Source: Parvibaculum sp.
Lineage (GTDB): Bacteria > Pseudomonadota > Alphaproteobacteria > Parvibaculales > Parvibaculaceae
Direction of reading: 5' to 3'
Assembly (NCBI RefSeq): GCF_030694575.1
Contig: NZ_JAUYUS010000096.1
Location: 1 to 45,248 of the forward strand
DNA length: 45,248 bases
In this document: in pieces, positions 8,120 through 15,938 of the stretch
Layout: every line of letters begins with the position of its first letter
How positions within the stretch are numbered: position 1 is the stretch's first letter
The notes under the pieces: model-generated
What the model was told of the DNA's origin: nothing
Database searches by the model: none
What the model saw: only the letters and a program-made list of their open reading frames with translations
Position numbers and translations under genes: made by a program

Positions 8120-9478
8120 TCACAGCGTGAAGACCTGGTCCTGGCGCGGAACGGCGACGTTCCAGCCGAGCTCGCGGTCGATGCGGACGCGCAGGGCTTC
8201 CGAGGCATCGGGTTCGCCATGAACGACAAAAGCCTGTTGCGGCGGGCGGCGGAGGGCCGAGAGCCAGCGCATGATCTCGTCGCCATCGGCATGGGCCGAG
8301 AGCATCGGCAGATCGGCGATCTCGGCGCGGACCGGCACCCACTGGCCATGAATCTTCGTTTCGCGCGCACCCTGCAGCATGGCGCGGCCGCGCGTGCCGG
8401 CGGCCTGAAAACCGGAAAAGAGGATCGTGTGCTTGCGGTCCGTCGCGAAGGACTTCATGTGATGCAGGACGCGGCCGCCGGTCGCCATGCCGCTCGCCGA
8501 AATGACGATCTTCGGGTAGGCGTTGGCGGTGACCTCCTTCGAGTCGTCGACCTCGCGCACATAGGTCGCGATATCGCAGACCTGCTTGCAAACAGGCGGC
8601 GTCAGGCGGTGATCGTCGCGATGGGCGCAGAGGAGTTCGCTCGCATTGATCGCCATCGGGCTGTCGAGATAGACCGGCACGTCGCGGAGGCGCCCGGCCT
8701 GTTTCAGCGCCCAGATGTAATAAAGAAGCGACTGGGCGCGGCCGACCGCAAAGGCCGGGATCACCACCGTGCCGCCGCGCGCCACCGTGTTCTCGATGAC
8801 GGCGCCGAGCTGTTCGACCGGATCGGATTCGTTATGGCTGCGATTTCCATAGGTCGATTCAACGACGACATAATCGGCCTCCGGCACCGGCTCGGGATCG
8901 ACCATCACCGGGTCGCCATAGCGGCCGAGATCGCCGGAGAAGAGGATCTTCTTCCCACCCCAGCCGATTTCGACCGTGGCGGCGCCGAGAATGTGGCCGG
9001 CATGGCGGAAGGTCAGCGTGGCGCCGCCGGGCAGCGAAACGGATTTGTGATACGGAACGGCGGTGAAGGCCTCGATTGCGCGCTCGGCATCGCGGATGCC
9101 GTAGAGCGGCAGCGCCGGCTTGTGCTTCGAATAAGCCTTGCGGTTGGCGTATTCGGCGTCCTTCTCCTGAATATGGCCGCTGTCCTTCAGAATGAGGGAT
9201 GCCACTTCGCGCGTCGCGTCGGTCGCAAAGATGCGGCCGCGAAAGCCGTCGCGCACGATCTTCGGCAGATAGCCCGAATGATCGAGATGGGCGTGGGTGA
9301 GCACGATGGCGTCGATCGAGCCGGGATCGACCGGGAACGGCGCCCAGTTGAGCTCGCGCAGGTTCTTCAGCCCCTGGAAGAGGCCGCAATCGACGAGGAT
9401 GCGGTGGCCGTCCAGCGTCAGCAGATGCTTGGAACCGGTGACGGTGCCCGCGCCGCCCAGCGAAGTCAGAGTGAACAT
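8120..9478 (-). CDS. Metallo-beta-lactamase-fold, beta-CASP RNA nuclease family protein
   Basis: A 452-residue cytoplasmic hydrolase of the beta-CASP branch of the MBL superfamily (the CPSF73/Ysh1-like bacterial group). The zinc motif THAHLDH is at residues 61-67. Further metal ligands are visible in HAGHILGA, SGDLGRYGD and, near the C-terminus, HADGDE and VVHGEP. The beta-CASP segment includes PAFAVGRAQ and SASGMATGGRVLHH, both typical of the family. There is no signal peptide. Known relatives are endo- or exoribonucleases; the biological substrate here is unknown. It lies between the HlyD-type adaptor (95 bases upstream) and a small membrane protein, all minus strand. An RNA-processing enzyme inside a metal operon is unusual in textbook terms, though I cannot say how often it occurs. 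Confidence 0.85.
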   Translation of the reverse strand: MFTLTSLGGAGTVTGSKHLLTLDGHRILVDCGLFQGLKNLRELNWAPFPVDPGSIDAIVLTHAHLDHSGYLPKIVRDGFRGRIFATDATREVASLILKDSGHIQEKDAEYANRKAYSKHKPALPLYGIRDAERAIEAFTAVPYHKSVSLPGGATLTFRHAGHILGAATVEIGWGGKKILFSGDLGRYGDPVMVDPEPVPEADYVVVESTYGNRSHNESDPVEQLGAVIENTVARGGTVVIPAFAVGRAQSLLYYIWALKQAGRLRDVPVYLDSPMAINASELLCAHRDDHRLTPPVCKQVCDIATYVREVDDSKEVTANAYPKIVISASGMATGGRVLHHMKSFATDRKHTILFSGFQAAGTRGRAMLQGARETKIHGQWVPVRAEIADLPMLSAHADGDEIMRWLSALRRPPQQAFVVHGEPDASEALRVRIDRELGWNVAVPRQDQVFTL

Positions 9479-9572
9479 GTGACGCCTTCTCTTGTTGGCG
9501 GCAGGCCCGAATGCCGGCCGCGTTTCCCTGTCCGGCTTGCGCCGGCATTCTCGCGTTCCCTACGCACCGTCT

Positions 9573-10784
9573 TCAACGGATGACGCGCTCGGCAACCGCC
9601 GTGCCCTCTTCCACCCGGTCGCTCGGATGCAGCACAACCCGGTCGCCGGCTTCGAGGCCGCTCCGCACCTCGGCGACGCGATTGTTCCGCCGGCCGATGT
9701 CGACGGGCGTCAGGCGCGCACGGCCGTCGCGGACCGCGTAGACCGCCCAGTTGTCGCCCTTGCGAAAGAGCGCCGCGACCGGAACGGTGACGGCCTCTTC
9801 GGCGCTCCATGCCGTCACGTGAACGACGACGTGGAAGTCGTGCCCGAGCCGCGACCAGGCTTCCGGCGGATCGACAAAGTCGATGACCGTGCGGACCCGC
9901 TGTTCCTCGATGCCCAGCGTCGAAATCTTGGTGAAGCCCGCAGGGTCGATGCGCGCCACCCTGCCCCGAACCGGCGTGCCGCCCCAGCCGTCGATGCGCA
10001 CCGCGGCGCCCGGTTCGATCTGCACGGCATCGGTGGAGAGAAGGTCCGCCACCACTTCAAGATCGGCCGGGTCGCCGATCTCGATCAGGGGCGTGCCGGC
10101 CTGGACGACCGCCTCGCTTTCCTGAACGATCCGCAAGACGCGGCCACTAACCGGCGCGCGCAATTCGATGCGCCAATCGGAGTCATCCGACGCCGCGACC
10201 GCCAACGGGTCGCCCAAGCGCACCATCACGCTTGTCCGCTCGCTGCGTCTCACATCGAGTTGCGCCTTTGCGCTGGAGAGCGCGGCATTGCCGGTCTCGG
10301 CATCGAAGCGGGCCTTGTCCAGAGTCTTGGCCGAGATCACGCCCCTGCGCGCCAGTTCCTCGGCGCGGCGAAGCTCGTTTTGAGCGAAATCATGTGCAGC
10401 CTCGATACGGTGGATTTCGTGTTCGGCGAGCTCGATGGCGGCCTCCGCGGCGACAAGCGCGGCCTGAAGCTCGTCACGCGTGCGCGCATCGAGGAAGGCC
10501 GGCGCCATGGGCTGCATCGCCGCCACGATCGTTTCATCGGCCGCGACTTCGTCCCCGACATAACGCGGCGTCCGCAAGACCTTGCCGGCGATGGGTGCCG
10601 AAACGGTGTAGACGTGGCGCACGCGGGTGCGGCCGGTGTCCTCGACCGTGACCTCCATGGGCCCCCGGACAATTTCCGCCATGTCGACTGCGACCGGTTG
10701 CGGCCAGGCGAACCAGATGAGGAATGCGAAGGCCACCGCGACCGCAAGACCCGCCATTATTCTCTTCAGCCCAATCGTCTGCAT
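9573..10784 (-). CDS. HlyD-family periplasmic adaptor of an ABC exporter
   Basis: A 403-residue membrane-fusion protein anchored by one N-terminal helix (residues 8-27). The first lipoyl half (SAPIAGKVL near residue 63) is followed by a long helical hairpin (about 95-180). The second lipoyl half (RAPVSGRVL near 205) and a beta-barrel with membrane-proximal part follow. This is the classical HlyD/MacA/DevB order. It starts three bases after the permease stop, so it is translationally linked to the FtsX-type permease and ATPase. The expected complex would export a substrate from the inner membrane or periplasm through a TolC-like channel. No channel gene accompanies it. Substrate unknown. Confidence 0.85.
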   Translation of the reverse strand: MQTIGLKRIMAGLAVAVAFAFLIWFAWPQPVAVDMAEIVRGPMEVTVEDTGRTRVRHVYTVSAPIAGKVLRTPRYVGDEVAADETIVAAMQPMAPAFLDARTRDELQAALVAAEAAIELAEHEIHRIEAAHDFAQNELRRAEELARRGVISAKTLDKARFDAETGNAALSSAKAQLDVRRSERTSVMVRLGDPLAVAASDDSDWRIELRAPVSGRVLRIVQESEAVVQAGTPLIEIGDPADLEVVADLLSTDAVQIEPGAAVRIDGWGGTPVRGRVARIDPAGFTKISTLGIEEQRVRTVIDFVDPPEAWSRLGHDFHVVVHVTAWSAEEAVTVPVAALFRKGDNWAVYAVRDGRARLTPVDIGRRNNRVAEVRSGLEAGDRVVLHPSDRVEEGTAVAERVIR

Positions 10785-10787
10785 GAT

Positions 10788-13151
10788 TCAATCCCGCGTT
10801 TTGAGAACGGCCACAAGGTCCAGCCTGTCGATCCGGCGGCGCATGGCCAGCGCCGAGAGCGTGGCCGCGGCGAGCACGACCAGACTGGCAAAAACATAAG
10901 TCGTATTTTCGATGTTCAGCGGCGTGCGCATCAGCTCGCCAGCCATGTTGGCATTGAGGAGCCGGGCGAGGCCGTAGCCGATCGCCCATCCCGGCGGCTG
11001 GGCGATGAGAACGATCAGCGCCAGTTCAAGCAGCAGAAAGCGCAAGGCCTCGGCGCGCGAAAAGCCCAGGACGCGAAGACTGGCGAGTTCGCGGGCCCGC
11101 TCCGAAAGCGATATCCGGGCGCTGTTGTAGACGACGCCGAAGGCGATGACGGCCGCGAGCCCGGTGTAGATCGCCGCCATGGTCGTCACGATGGTGACCA
11201 TGGCCTGGCGGAAATTCGCCAGCGACACGCGCTGCAGGGCGACGCCGCTGACGGCCGGCATGATCTTCAGCGCATCGTAGAGCGTGCCGAGCATGGTTGC
11301 GTCGAGGCTCAGATGGACACCGTTCACCGTCGGCGCCTCGCGCATCAGGCGCGACAGCGCATCGGCGTCCATCATGCCGCTGATGCCGAAATAATCCTCG
11401 ACCCGCGCCGCGACCGGCAGCGAGACGGTTCGGCGCTGCCCTTCCAGAATGTCGATCTCGACAAAATCGCCGACACCGACACCGAGGACGGTGGCCAGCC
11501 AGTCCGAAATCGCCAACCCCGTTTCGGGCAGAACGACCGGGCGCAGATCGACGTCGATGATGCGGCTCAGATCGGCGCTGCGCGTGCGGCCGCCGATCAT
11601 CACGCGGCGTTCGATGCTGCCGTTGCGGATGCGCACGGGGACGCCGCGATAGGGCTCGGCATCGAGAACGCCCGGCAGGCGTGCCATCTGGAGGACGGCG
11701 TTGCGGGGCCGTTTCTCGACGAAGCTGACCGTTGCGTCCTGCCGGTCGGCCATGAAATAGGTGACGTCGATCAACTCATCCATGGCGTCGTTGATGAAGA
11801 GCGAGACGATGAGGATGCCGGTGCTGAACGCCATGCCGAGCACCGTCAGCGCGGCGCGCACCGGATGCCGGGTCACGTTGCGCAGCATCATCACGGAGGG
11901 TTGCGAGAGGACACCGCGAAAGGGAACGCCTTGCGGCAGCAGACGCCGGAAGCGCGGCGGCGACGGCGGCTGCATCGCGACCGCGGGCGCCAACCCGACA
12001 ATGTCGCGGAGCGAGCGGGCGGCGCCGATGGTCGCAGCGGCGATGCTCAGCGCCGCGCCCCCCACATAGATGTCCGGGCTCTTGATGAAGACCAGAAAGG
12101 GGAAGCGGTAATATTCGGCAAGGAGGCTCGTGATGTGGCCGCCGAGCCAGGTGCCGGCGACGCTGCCGATGGCGATGCCCGTCACGGCGATGGCAAGAAC
12201 CAGCTTCAGATAATGGATGGCGACGGCCGCGTTTCCATAGCCGACCGCCTTCAGGAGGCCGATCTGCTCGCGTTCGAGCGCGACCAGCCGGCCGAGCGTG
12301 AGATTGACCAGGAAGGCGGTGAGGAGAAGGAAGATCGGCGGCAGCGTGCGGCTCATATTGCCGAGCATGTCGAGCGAGTGATCGAGAAAGGCGTGCGAGG
12401 TCTGGTTCTTGCGGCCATAGGCCGCCGCGCCGCCATAACGGTCGAGCAAGGCATCGAGCTGCTGGATGACTTCGCGCTCGGAAGCGTCTTGCGAGAGCTT
12501 GAGGCTGACGGCGGAAAAGGCGCCTTCGAGATCGTAAATGCCGGCAAGCGCCTTTTTCGACATCCAGACAATGCCGAAACGGCGGTCGTCGGGCATGCGG
12601 TCGCCCGGCCCGATCGCGTAGACGAATTCCGGCGAGAGCGCGATGCCGACCACGGTCACCTCGCGCTTGCGGCCGTTCAGGATCGCCGAGAAGCGCGCGC
12701 CGGGCGTGAAGGCATGGGCCTTGGCGAAGGACTCGTTGACGACGACCTCGTCGGCCCGGGCCGGGTCCGGCATCCGACCGAGGCGCAGATAGAGGCGGTT
12801 GAGGACCGGCTCGCCGCTTTCGGGCAGGGAGATGAACTGGCCGGTGGCCGGCTCGCGCACGCCCGCAATGTCGAGCAGGGCGAGACTGGCGATCCGCGTC
12901 TCGACCGCGACGACGCCGGGGATCTCCGCGATGCGCGCGGCGAGCGTATCCGGCGCGCGGCGGACCGTGGCGAAGACATCGGCAAAGCGATAGCGCTCGT
13001 AATAGGCAAGCCGCGTTTCGTCGAGCGAACGGTAGGAGCCGACGGCAAGGATGATCGTGGCGACGCCGCCGGCGACGACCAGCGCAATCGCCAGCACCTG
13101 CGCCCGGAGGCGGATCAGGTCACGAAACAGCTTGATGTCGAGAATGCGCAT
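10788..13151 (-). CDS. FtsX/MacB-type ABC transporter permease (long, two-module form)
   Basis: A 787-residue inner-membrane permease. Its layout is an N-terminal helix (about residues 15-40), a large periplasmic domain, three helices (about 270-370), a short cytoplasmic link, a second periplasmic domain, and three C-terminal helices (about 660-770). That is the duplicated FtsX arrangement seen in DevC/YknZ-like and lipoprotein-release-like exporters. Near the second core it reads ASLRVLGFSRAEALRFLLLE, the coupling-helix text typical of FtsX domains. Stops and starts are tightly packed: three bases to the ATPase upstream and three to the HlyD adaptor downstream. Type VII exporters of this kind usually move peptides, lipids or lipoproteins by mechanotransmission rather than transporting metals. 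Confidence 0.88.
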   Translation of the reverse strand: MRILDIKLFRDLIRLRAQVLAIALVVAGGVATIILAVGSYRSLDETRLAYYERYRFADVFATVRRAPDTLAARIAEIPGVVAVETRIASLALLDIAGVREPATGQFISLPESGEPVLNRLYLRLGRMPDPARADEVVVNESFAKAHAFTPGARFSAILNGRKREVTVVGIALSPEFVYAIGPGDRMPDDRRFGIVWMSKKALAGIYDLEGAFSAVSLKLSQDASEREVIQQLDALLDRYGGAAAYGRKNQTSHAFLDHSLDMLGNMSRTLPPIFLLLTAFLVNLTLGRLVALEREQIGLLKAVGYGNAAVAIHYLKLVLAIAVTGIAIGSVAGTWLGGHITSLLAEYYRFPFLVFIKSPDIYVGGAALSIAAATIGAARSLRDIVGLAPAVAMQPPSPPRFRRLLPQGVPFRGVLSQPSVMMLRNVTRHPVRAALTVLGMAFSTGILIVSLFINDAMDELIDVTYFMADRQDATVSFVEKRPRNAVLQMARLPGVLDAEPYRGVPVRIRNGSIERRVMIGGRTRSADLSRIIDVDLRPVVLPETGLAISDWLATVLGVGVGDFVEIDILEGQRRTVSLPVAARVEDYFGISGMMDADALSRLMREAPTVNGVHLSLDATMLGTLYDALKIMPAVSGVALQRVSLANFRQAMVTIVTTMAAIYTGLAAVIAFGVVYNSARISLSERARELASLRVLGFSRAEALRFLLLELALIVLIAQPPGWAIGYGLARLLNANMAGELMRTPLNIENTTYVFASLVVLAAATLSALAMRRRIDRLDLVAVLKTRD

Positions 13152-13154
13152 GGC

Positions 13155-13865
13155 TCACCAGGTGATCTCGCCGGCCGACTGCCGCCGTTCGTTCGCGACG
13201 GTTCCCGAGACCCGGCCATCGGCAAAGGAGATCACCCGATGGGCGAGCTTCTGAATGGCCGCATTGTGCGTGATGATGAGGGTCGTGGTCCCGAGCTGCT
13301 CGTTGACGCCGAGCAGCGCTTCGATGACGCGCATGCCGGTCACGGAATCCAGCGCACCGGTCGGCTCGTCGCAGAGCAGCACCTCCGGCCGCTTCGCGAT
13401 CGCGCGCGCCACGGCGACGCGCTGCTGCTCGCCGCCGGAAAGCTGCGCCGGGAAATGGTCCATGCGCTGCTCGAGCCCGACCAGCGCCAGCGCGTCTTCC
13501 GGCGACATCGGGTCCTCGGTGATTTCCGTCACCAGCGCGACGTTCTCGCGCGCCGTCAGACTCGGGATCAGATTGTAGAACTGGAAGACGAAGCCGATAT
13601 GCCGCCGGCGATAGGCGGTGAGGCCGCGGTCGTCGAGCGCGGTGATGTCGGTGTCCTTGAAAAACAGCCGGCCGCTTGTCGCGTGATCGAGGCCGCCAGC
13701 GATGTTCAGCAAGGTCGACTTGCCGCTTCCCGACGGGCCCAGCAGCACGACCACCTCGCCGGTCCAGATGTCGAGGTCGACACCGCGCAGCGCGTGAACC
13801 TCCACCTCGCCCTGCACGTAGGTTTTCGTCAGCCCCTCGGCGGCGAAAAGTTTCTGCGGCGTCAC
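13155..13865 (-). CDS. ABC transporter ATP-binding protein (LolD/MacB-like)
   Basis: A 236-residue ATPase with all core motifs: Walker [10 protein letters not shown] at residues 43-51, the Q-loop in [12 protein letters not shown], signature [14 protein letters not shown], Walker [13 protein letters not shown] and the switch His in IITHNA. It drives the adjacent FtsX-type permease. The reading frame extends upstream. GTG at 13865 was chosen because GGGAGGG precedes it at good spacing and the family's N-terminus begins there. It is first in the ATPase-permease-adaptor set and follows a four-helix membrane protein gene by 35 bases. Nothing in it identifies the substrate. Confidence 0.9.
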   Translation of the reverse strand: MTPQKLFAAEGLTKTYVQGEVEVHALRGVDLDIWTGEVVVLLGPSGSGKSTLLNIAGGLDHATSGRLFFKDTDITALDDRGLTAYRRRHIGFVFQFYNLIPSLTARENVALVTEITEDPMSPEDALALVGLEQRMDHFPAQLSGGEQQRVAVARAIAKRPEVLLCDEPTGALDSVTGMRVIEALLGVNEQLGTTTLIITHNAAIQKLAHRVISFADGRVSGTVANERRQSAGEITW

Positions 13866-13900
13866 GGCTCTTTCCCTCCCGTCCAGCGATCCATGCCGGA

Positions 13901-14326
13901 TTACCCTTTCCACCACCGCCACAGGAGCGCCGTTGCGGCAACCACCGCCAACAGAAAGAGCGGCACGACAAACCAGAGAAAATCCGAGCCGATGACGATG
14001 TTGCTGATCGCGAAGCGGCCGGTTGCCAATAACAGACCCAGCGCCGTGCCGGCGAGAAGCCAGGCCCTCGCGCCGCCGGCCAGATAAATGCCGATGCCGG
14101 AAAGGACAATGCCAAAACCGGCCGTGAAACCGCCCCAGGTTGCGAAAACAATGCCCAGCCATTCGACGAATGCCGGCGGAAGGAGCGCAAGGTCAATGCC
14201 GGTGTGGCGCATATCCTCCGGCAGCAGCGGTGGCCGGAGAAACATGAAATAGATGCCCGTTCCCACAATCAGGATGCCGAGCACCAGCACAAGGCAACCG
14301 GCGATGCGATCGTTGCGTGCGGTCAT
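13901..14326 (-). CDS. Small four-helix membrane protein
   Basis: A 141-residue protein with four hydrophobic helices (about residues 9-28, 55-75, 80-103 and 112-135) and the short ending RWWKG. I do not recognise a family. GGAGA directly precedes the ATG. It sits between the Met-rich exported protein and the ABC exporter ATPase, with short spacers on both sides, so it is probably part of the same transcript and perhaps of the exporter machinery. It contains no obvious metal-binding motif. Confidence 0.7.
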   Translation of the reverse strand: MTARNDRIAGCLVLVLGILIVGTGIYFMFLRPPLLPEDMRHTGIDLALLPPAFVEWLGIVFATWGGFTAGFGIVLSGIGIYLAGGARAWLLAGTALGLLLATGRFAISNIVIGSDFLWFVVPLFLLAVVAATALLWRWWKG

Positions 14327-14365
14327 TTTTTCTCCAGCCCCGATGCGCCGGTTCGGCGCCCGGCG

Positions 14366-14944
14366 TTATTCGATCTGTCGGACCAGACCCGGATGGCGGT
14401 TGAAGGCGAGCTTCTGGACCAGCGAACCGTCGACGGTGACGATTTCGGCCGTGACGCTGCCATCGGCCGCTTTCGCGATCTTGCCGATCTTCAGGCGCGG
14501 ATTGGCGTGCCATTCGAGCCGTTTTTCGAGAAAGGCGCGGACGCTTTCGGGTGTCATCTCTTCCGTCGCGCCGTGCGGCATGCCGTAGAGGAGACCCGGA
14601 CCGCCCATCATGCCCTGCATGTCGGCGCCGGCACGCATGCCCATCATCATCTGCATCGAGGGGCACATCATCATGGCGTTTTCCATGTTCATGCCGCCCT
14701 CGCCTTTGGGCCCGCCCATCATGCCCTGCATCATCTTCATCATCTCGGGCGTCATCATGCCTTTCATGTCCGCCATGCCATCCGGGCCGGCGGCCGTTCC
14801 GGCTTCGGGCGCGGCGGGCGCGGCTTCGGCCGGATGATGGGCGTCATGCTCTTCGGGATCGGCGGTCTGGGCGGCGGCGGCGGCGCCGGCCCCGAAAATC
14901 AGCAGCGCGGCGAGCGCGGCCGCGCGCAACGAATATGTTCGCAT
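14366..14944 (-). CDS. Met-rich exported protein, probable periplasmic copper binder
   Basis: A 192-residue protein with a signal peptide (residues 1-25, cleavage probably after AAAAA). A His/Glu-rich linker (EEHDAHHP) follows, and then a strongly Met-rich stretch at about residues 55-125, with text such as DMKGMMTPEMMKMMQGMMGG and, later, NAMMMCPSMQMMMGM. The unit MQGMMGGP occurs twice, a small internal duplication. The C-terminal third, about 130-190, looks like a folded domain. Methionine clusters of this kind bind Cu(I) or Ag(I) in CopA, CopB and PcoE-like proteins. ATG at 14944 was chosen for its GAGGAG site and signal peptide; an in-frame ATG lies five codons earlier. Confidence 0.75.
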   Translation of the reverse strand: MRTYSLRAAALAALLIFGAGAAAAAQTADPEEHDAHHPAEAAPAAPEAGTAAGPDGMADMKGMMTPEMMKMMQGMMGGPKGEGGMNMENAMMMCPSMQMMMGMRAGADMQGMMGGPGLLYGMPHGATEEMTPESVRAFLEKRLEWHANPRLKIGKIAKAADGSVTAEIVTVDGSLVQKLAFNRHPGLVRQIE

Positions 14945-15009
14945 GGGAGGTCTCCTCATGGGTCTCGTGCTCCTCGTTTGGTGTTGCCGGGCGTCCGGCG
15001 CGGCGCGGC

Positions 15010-15666
15010 TCACGACGCGCCTTCGCCGGACAGACCGGAGAGGCGGGGGATGAAGGCCGGCACGCGCGCGGCGTAGCGGCGGTAGGTCTCGCCGAATTCA
15101 GCTTCCATCTCGCGTTCCTCGTGGCTCGCGAGACGCCAGTACATGACGAGCAGGACCGGCAGCATCAGGCCGGTGAGCAAGGTCGGCCATTGCAGGAAGA
15201 AGCCGATCATGATGAGGGCGAAGCCGGCATATTGCGGGTGACGCAGGCGGGCGTAAGGCCCCGCCACAGCGAGTTTTCCTTCGCCTTGCGCCTCGTGGAG
15301 CCGGCGCCAGGCGGCCGCGATCAGCACGAAGCCGCCGCCGATCAGCACGAAGCTCAGCAGATGGAACGGGCTCCAATGCGGGTTCATGGACCAGCCGAAA
15401 AGCGCCGGCCAGAGATGTCCCGCATCGTGGGAGAAGGGATCGAGGGCGGGGAATTGATTACCAGCCCAGCCCGCCAGCAGATAAAGCGTCAGCGGAAAGC
15501 CGTACATTTCCGCAAACAGCGCGACGACAAAGGCCGAGAAAGCGCCCAGCGAGCGCCAGTCGCGCGGTGTTTTCGGTTTGAAAAAGCTGAAGGCGAAGAG
15601 GATGAAGACCGCCGCATTGACGGCGGCCAGAAACCAGAGGCCATAGGCCGGCGCGTCACCGTTCAT
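15010..15666 (-). CDS. Isoprenylcysteine carboxyl methyltransferase-like membrane protein
   Basis: A 218-residue integral membrane protein with about six hydrophobic helices. The C-terminal half holds the methyltransferase signature of the ICMT/PEMT/NnrU-type superfamily: GPYARLRHPQYAGF followed by a helix, then HEEREMEAEFGETYRRYAARVPAFIP. The His and Arg of RHPQY and the Glu pair are family landmarks for AdoMet binding. The frame runs further upstream, but ATG at 15666 overlaps the end of the DUF2933 gene by 11 bases and gives the natural start. Family members methylate small thiols, lipids or proteins. Its role in a copper operon is not known to me. Confidence 0.82.
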   Translation of the reverse strand: MNGDAPAYGLWFLAAVNAAVFILFAFSFFKPKTPRDWRSLGAFSAFVVALFAEMYGFPLTLYLLAGWAGNQFPALDPFSHDAGHLWPALFGWSMNPHWSPFHLLSFVLIGGGFVLIAAAWRRLHEAQGEGKLAVAGPYARLRHPQYAGFALIMIGFFLQWPTLLTGLMLPVLLVMYWRLASHEEREMEAEFGETYRRYAARVPAFIPRLSGLSGEGAS

Positions 15667-15910
15667 CGCCCGGTCCTCCGTCGCGGTCGCGGCGGCCATG
15701 ACCGCCATGGGAGCCGTGGCCGCCGTGACCGCGATGCATGAAGAAATGCATGCCGCCGCACAGCAGCAGGAACAGGAGCGGCCATGCGCCCAGAAGATGC
15801 GCGCCGTGTTCAAGCACCAGAAAGAGCCCCGCGACCACGAGGAAGACGCCGAGCGTCAATCCCGCGGGCGAGCGCCAGAAGACATTCCTGTCATCGCGTC
15901 GGATGGTCAT
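15656..15910 (-). CDS. DUF2933 small membrane protein with His/Gly-rich tail
   Basis: An 84-residue protein with two hydrophobic helices (about residues 16-34 and 40-57). Its tail is low-complexity and rich in His and Gly (HRGHGGHGSHGGHGRRDRD), likely to bind metal or interact electrostatically. The text VFWRSPAGLTLGVFL is the DUF2933 hallmark. AAGGAA precedes the ATG. It follows the copper ATPase gene by 28 bases and overlaps the methyltransferase-like gene by 11. DUF2933 proteins are often found beside copper ATPases; no function is established that I know of. Confidence 0.8.
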   Translation of the reverse strand: MTIRRDDRNVFWRSPAGLTLGVFLVVAGLFLVLEHGAHLLGAWPLLFLLLCGGMHFFMHRGHGGHGSHGGHGRRDRDGGPGDER

Positions 15911-15938
15911 GAGATGAGTTCCTTTTCATACAGCGCGA

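Noticed and set aside
9492-14087. A 1531-codon plus-strand open frame opposite the ABC exporter genes
   Set aside because: It shows the same antisense effect: Arg/Asp/His-rich, no domain pattern, and it spans four real minus-strand genes.
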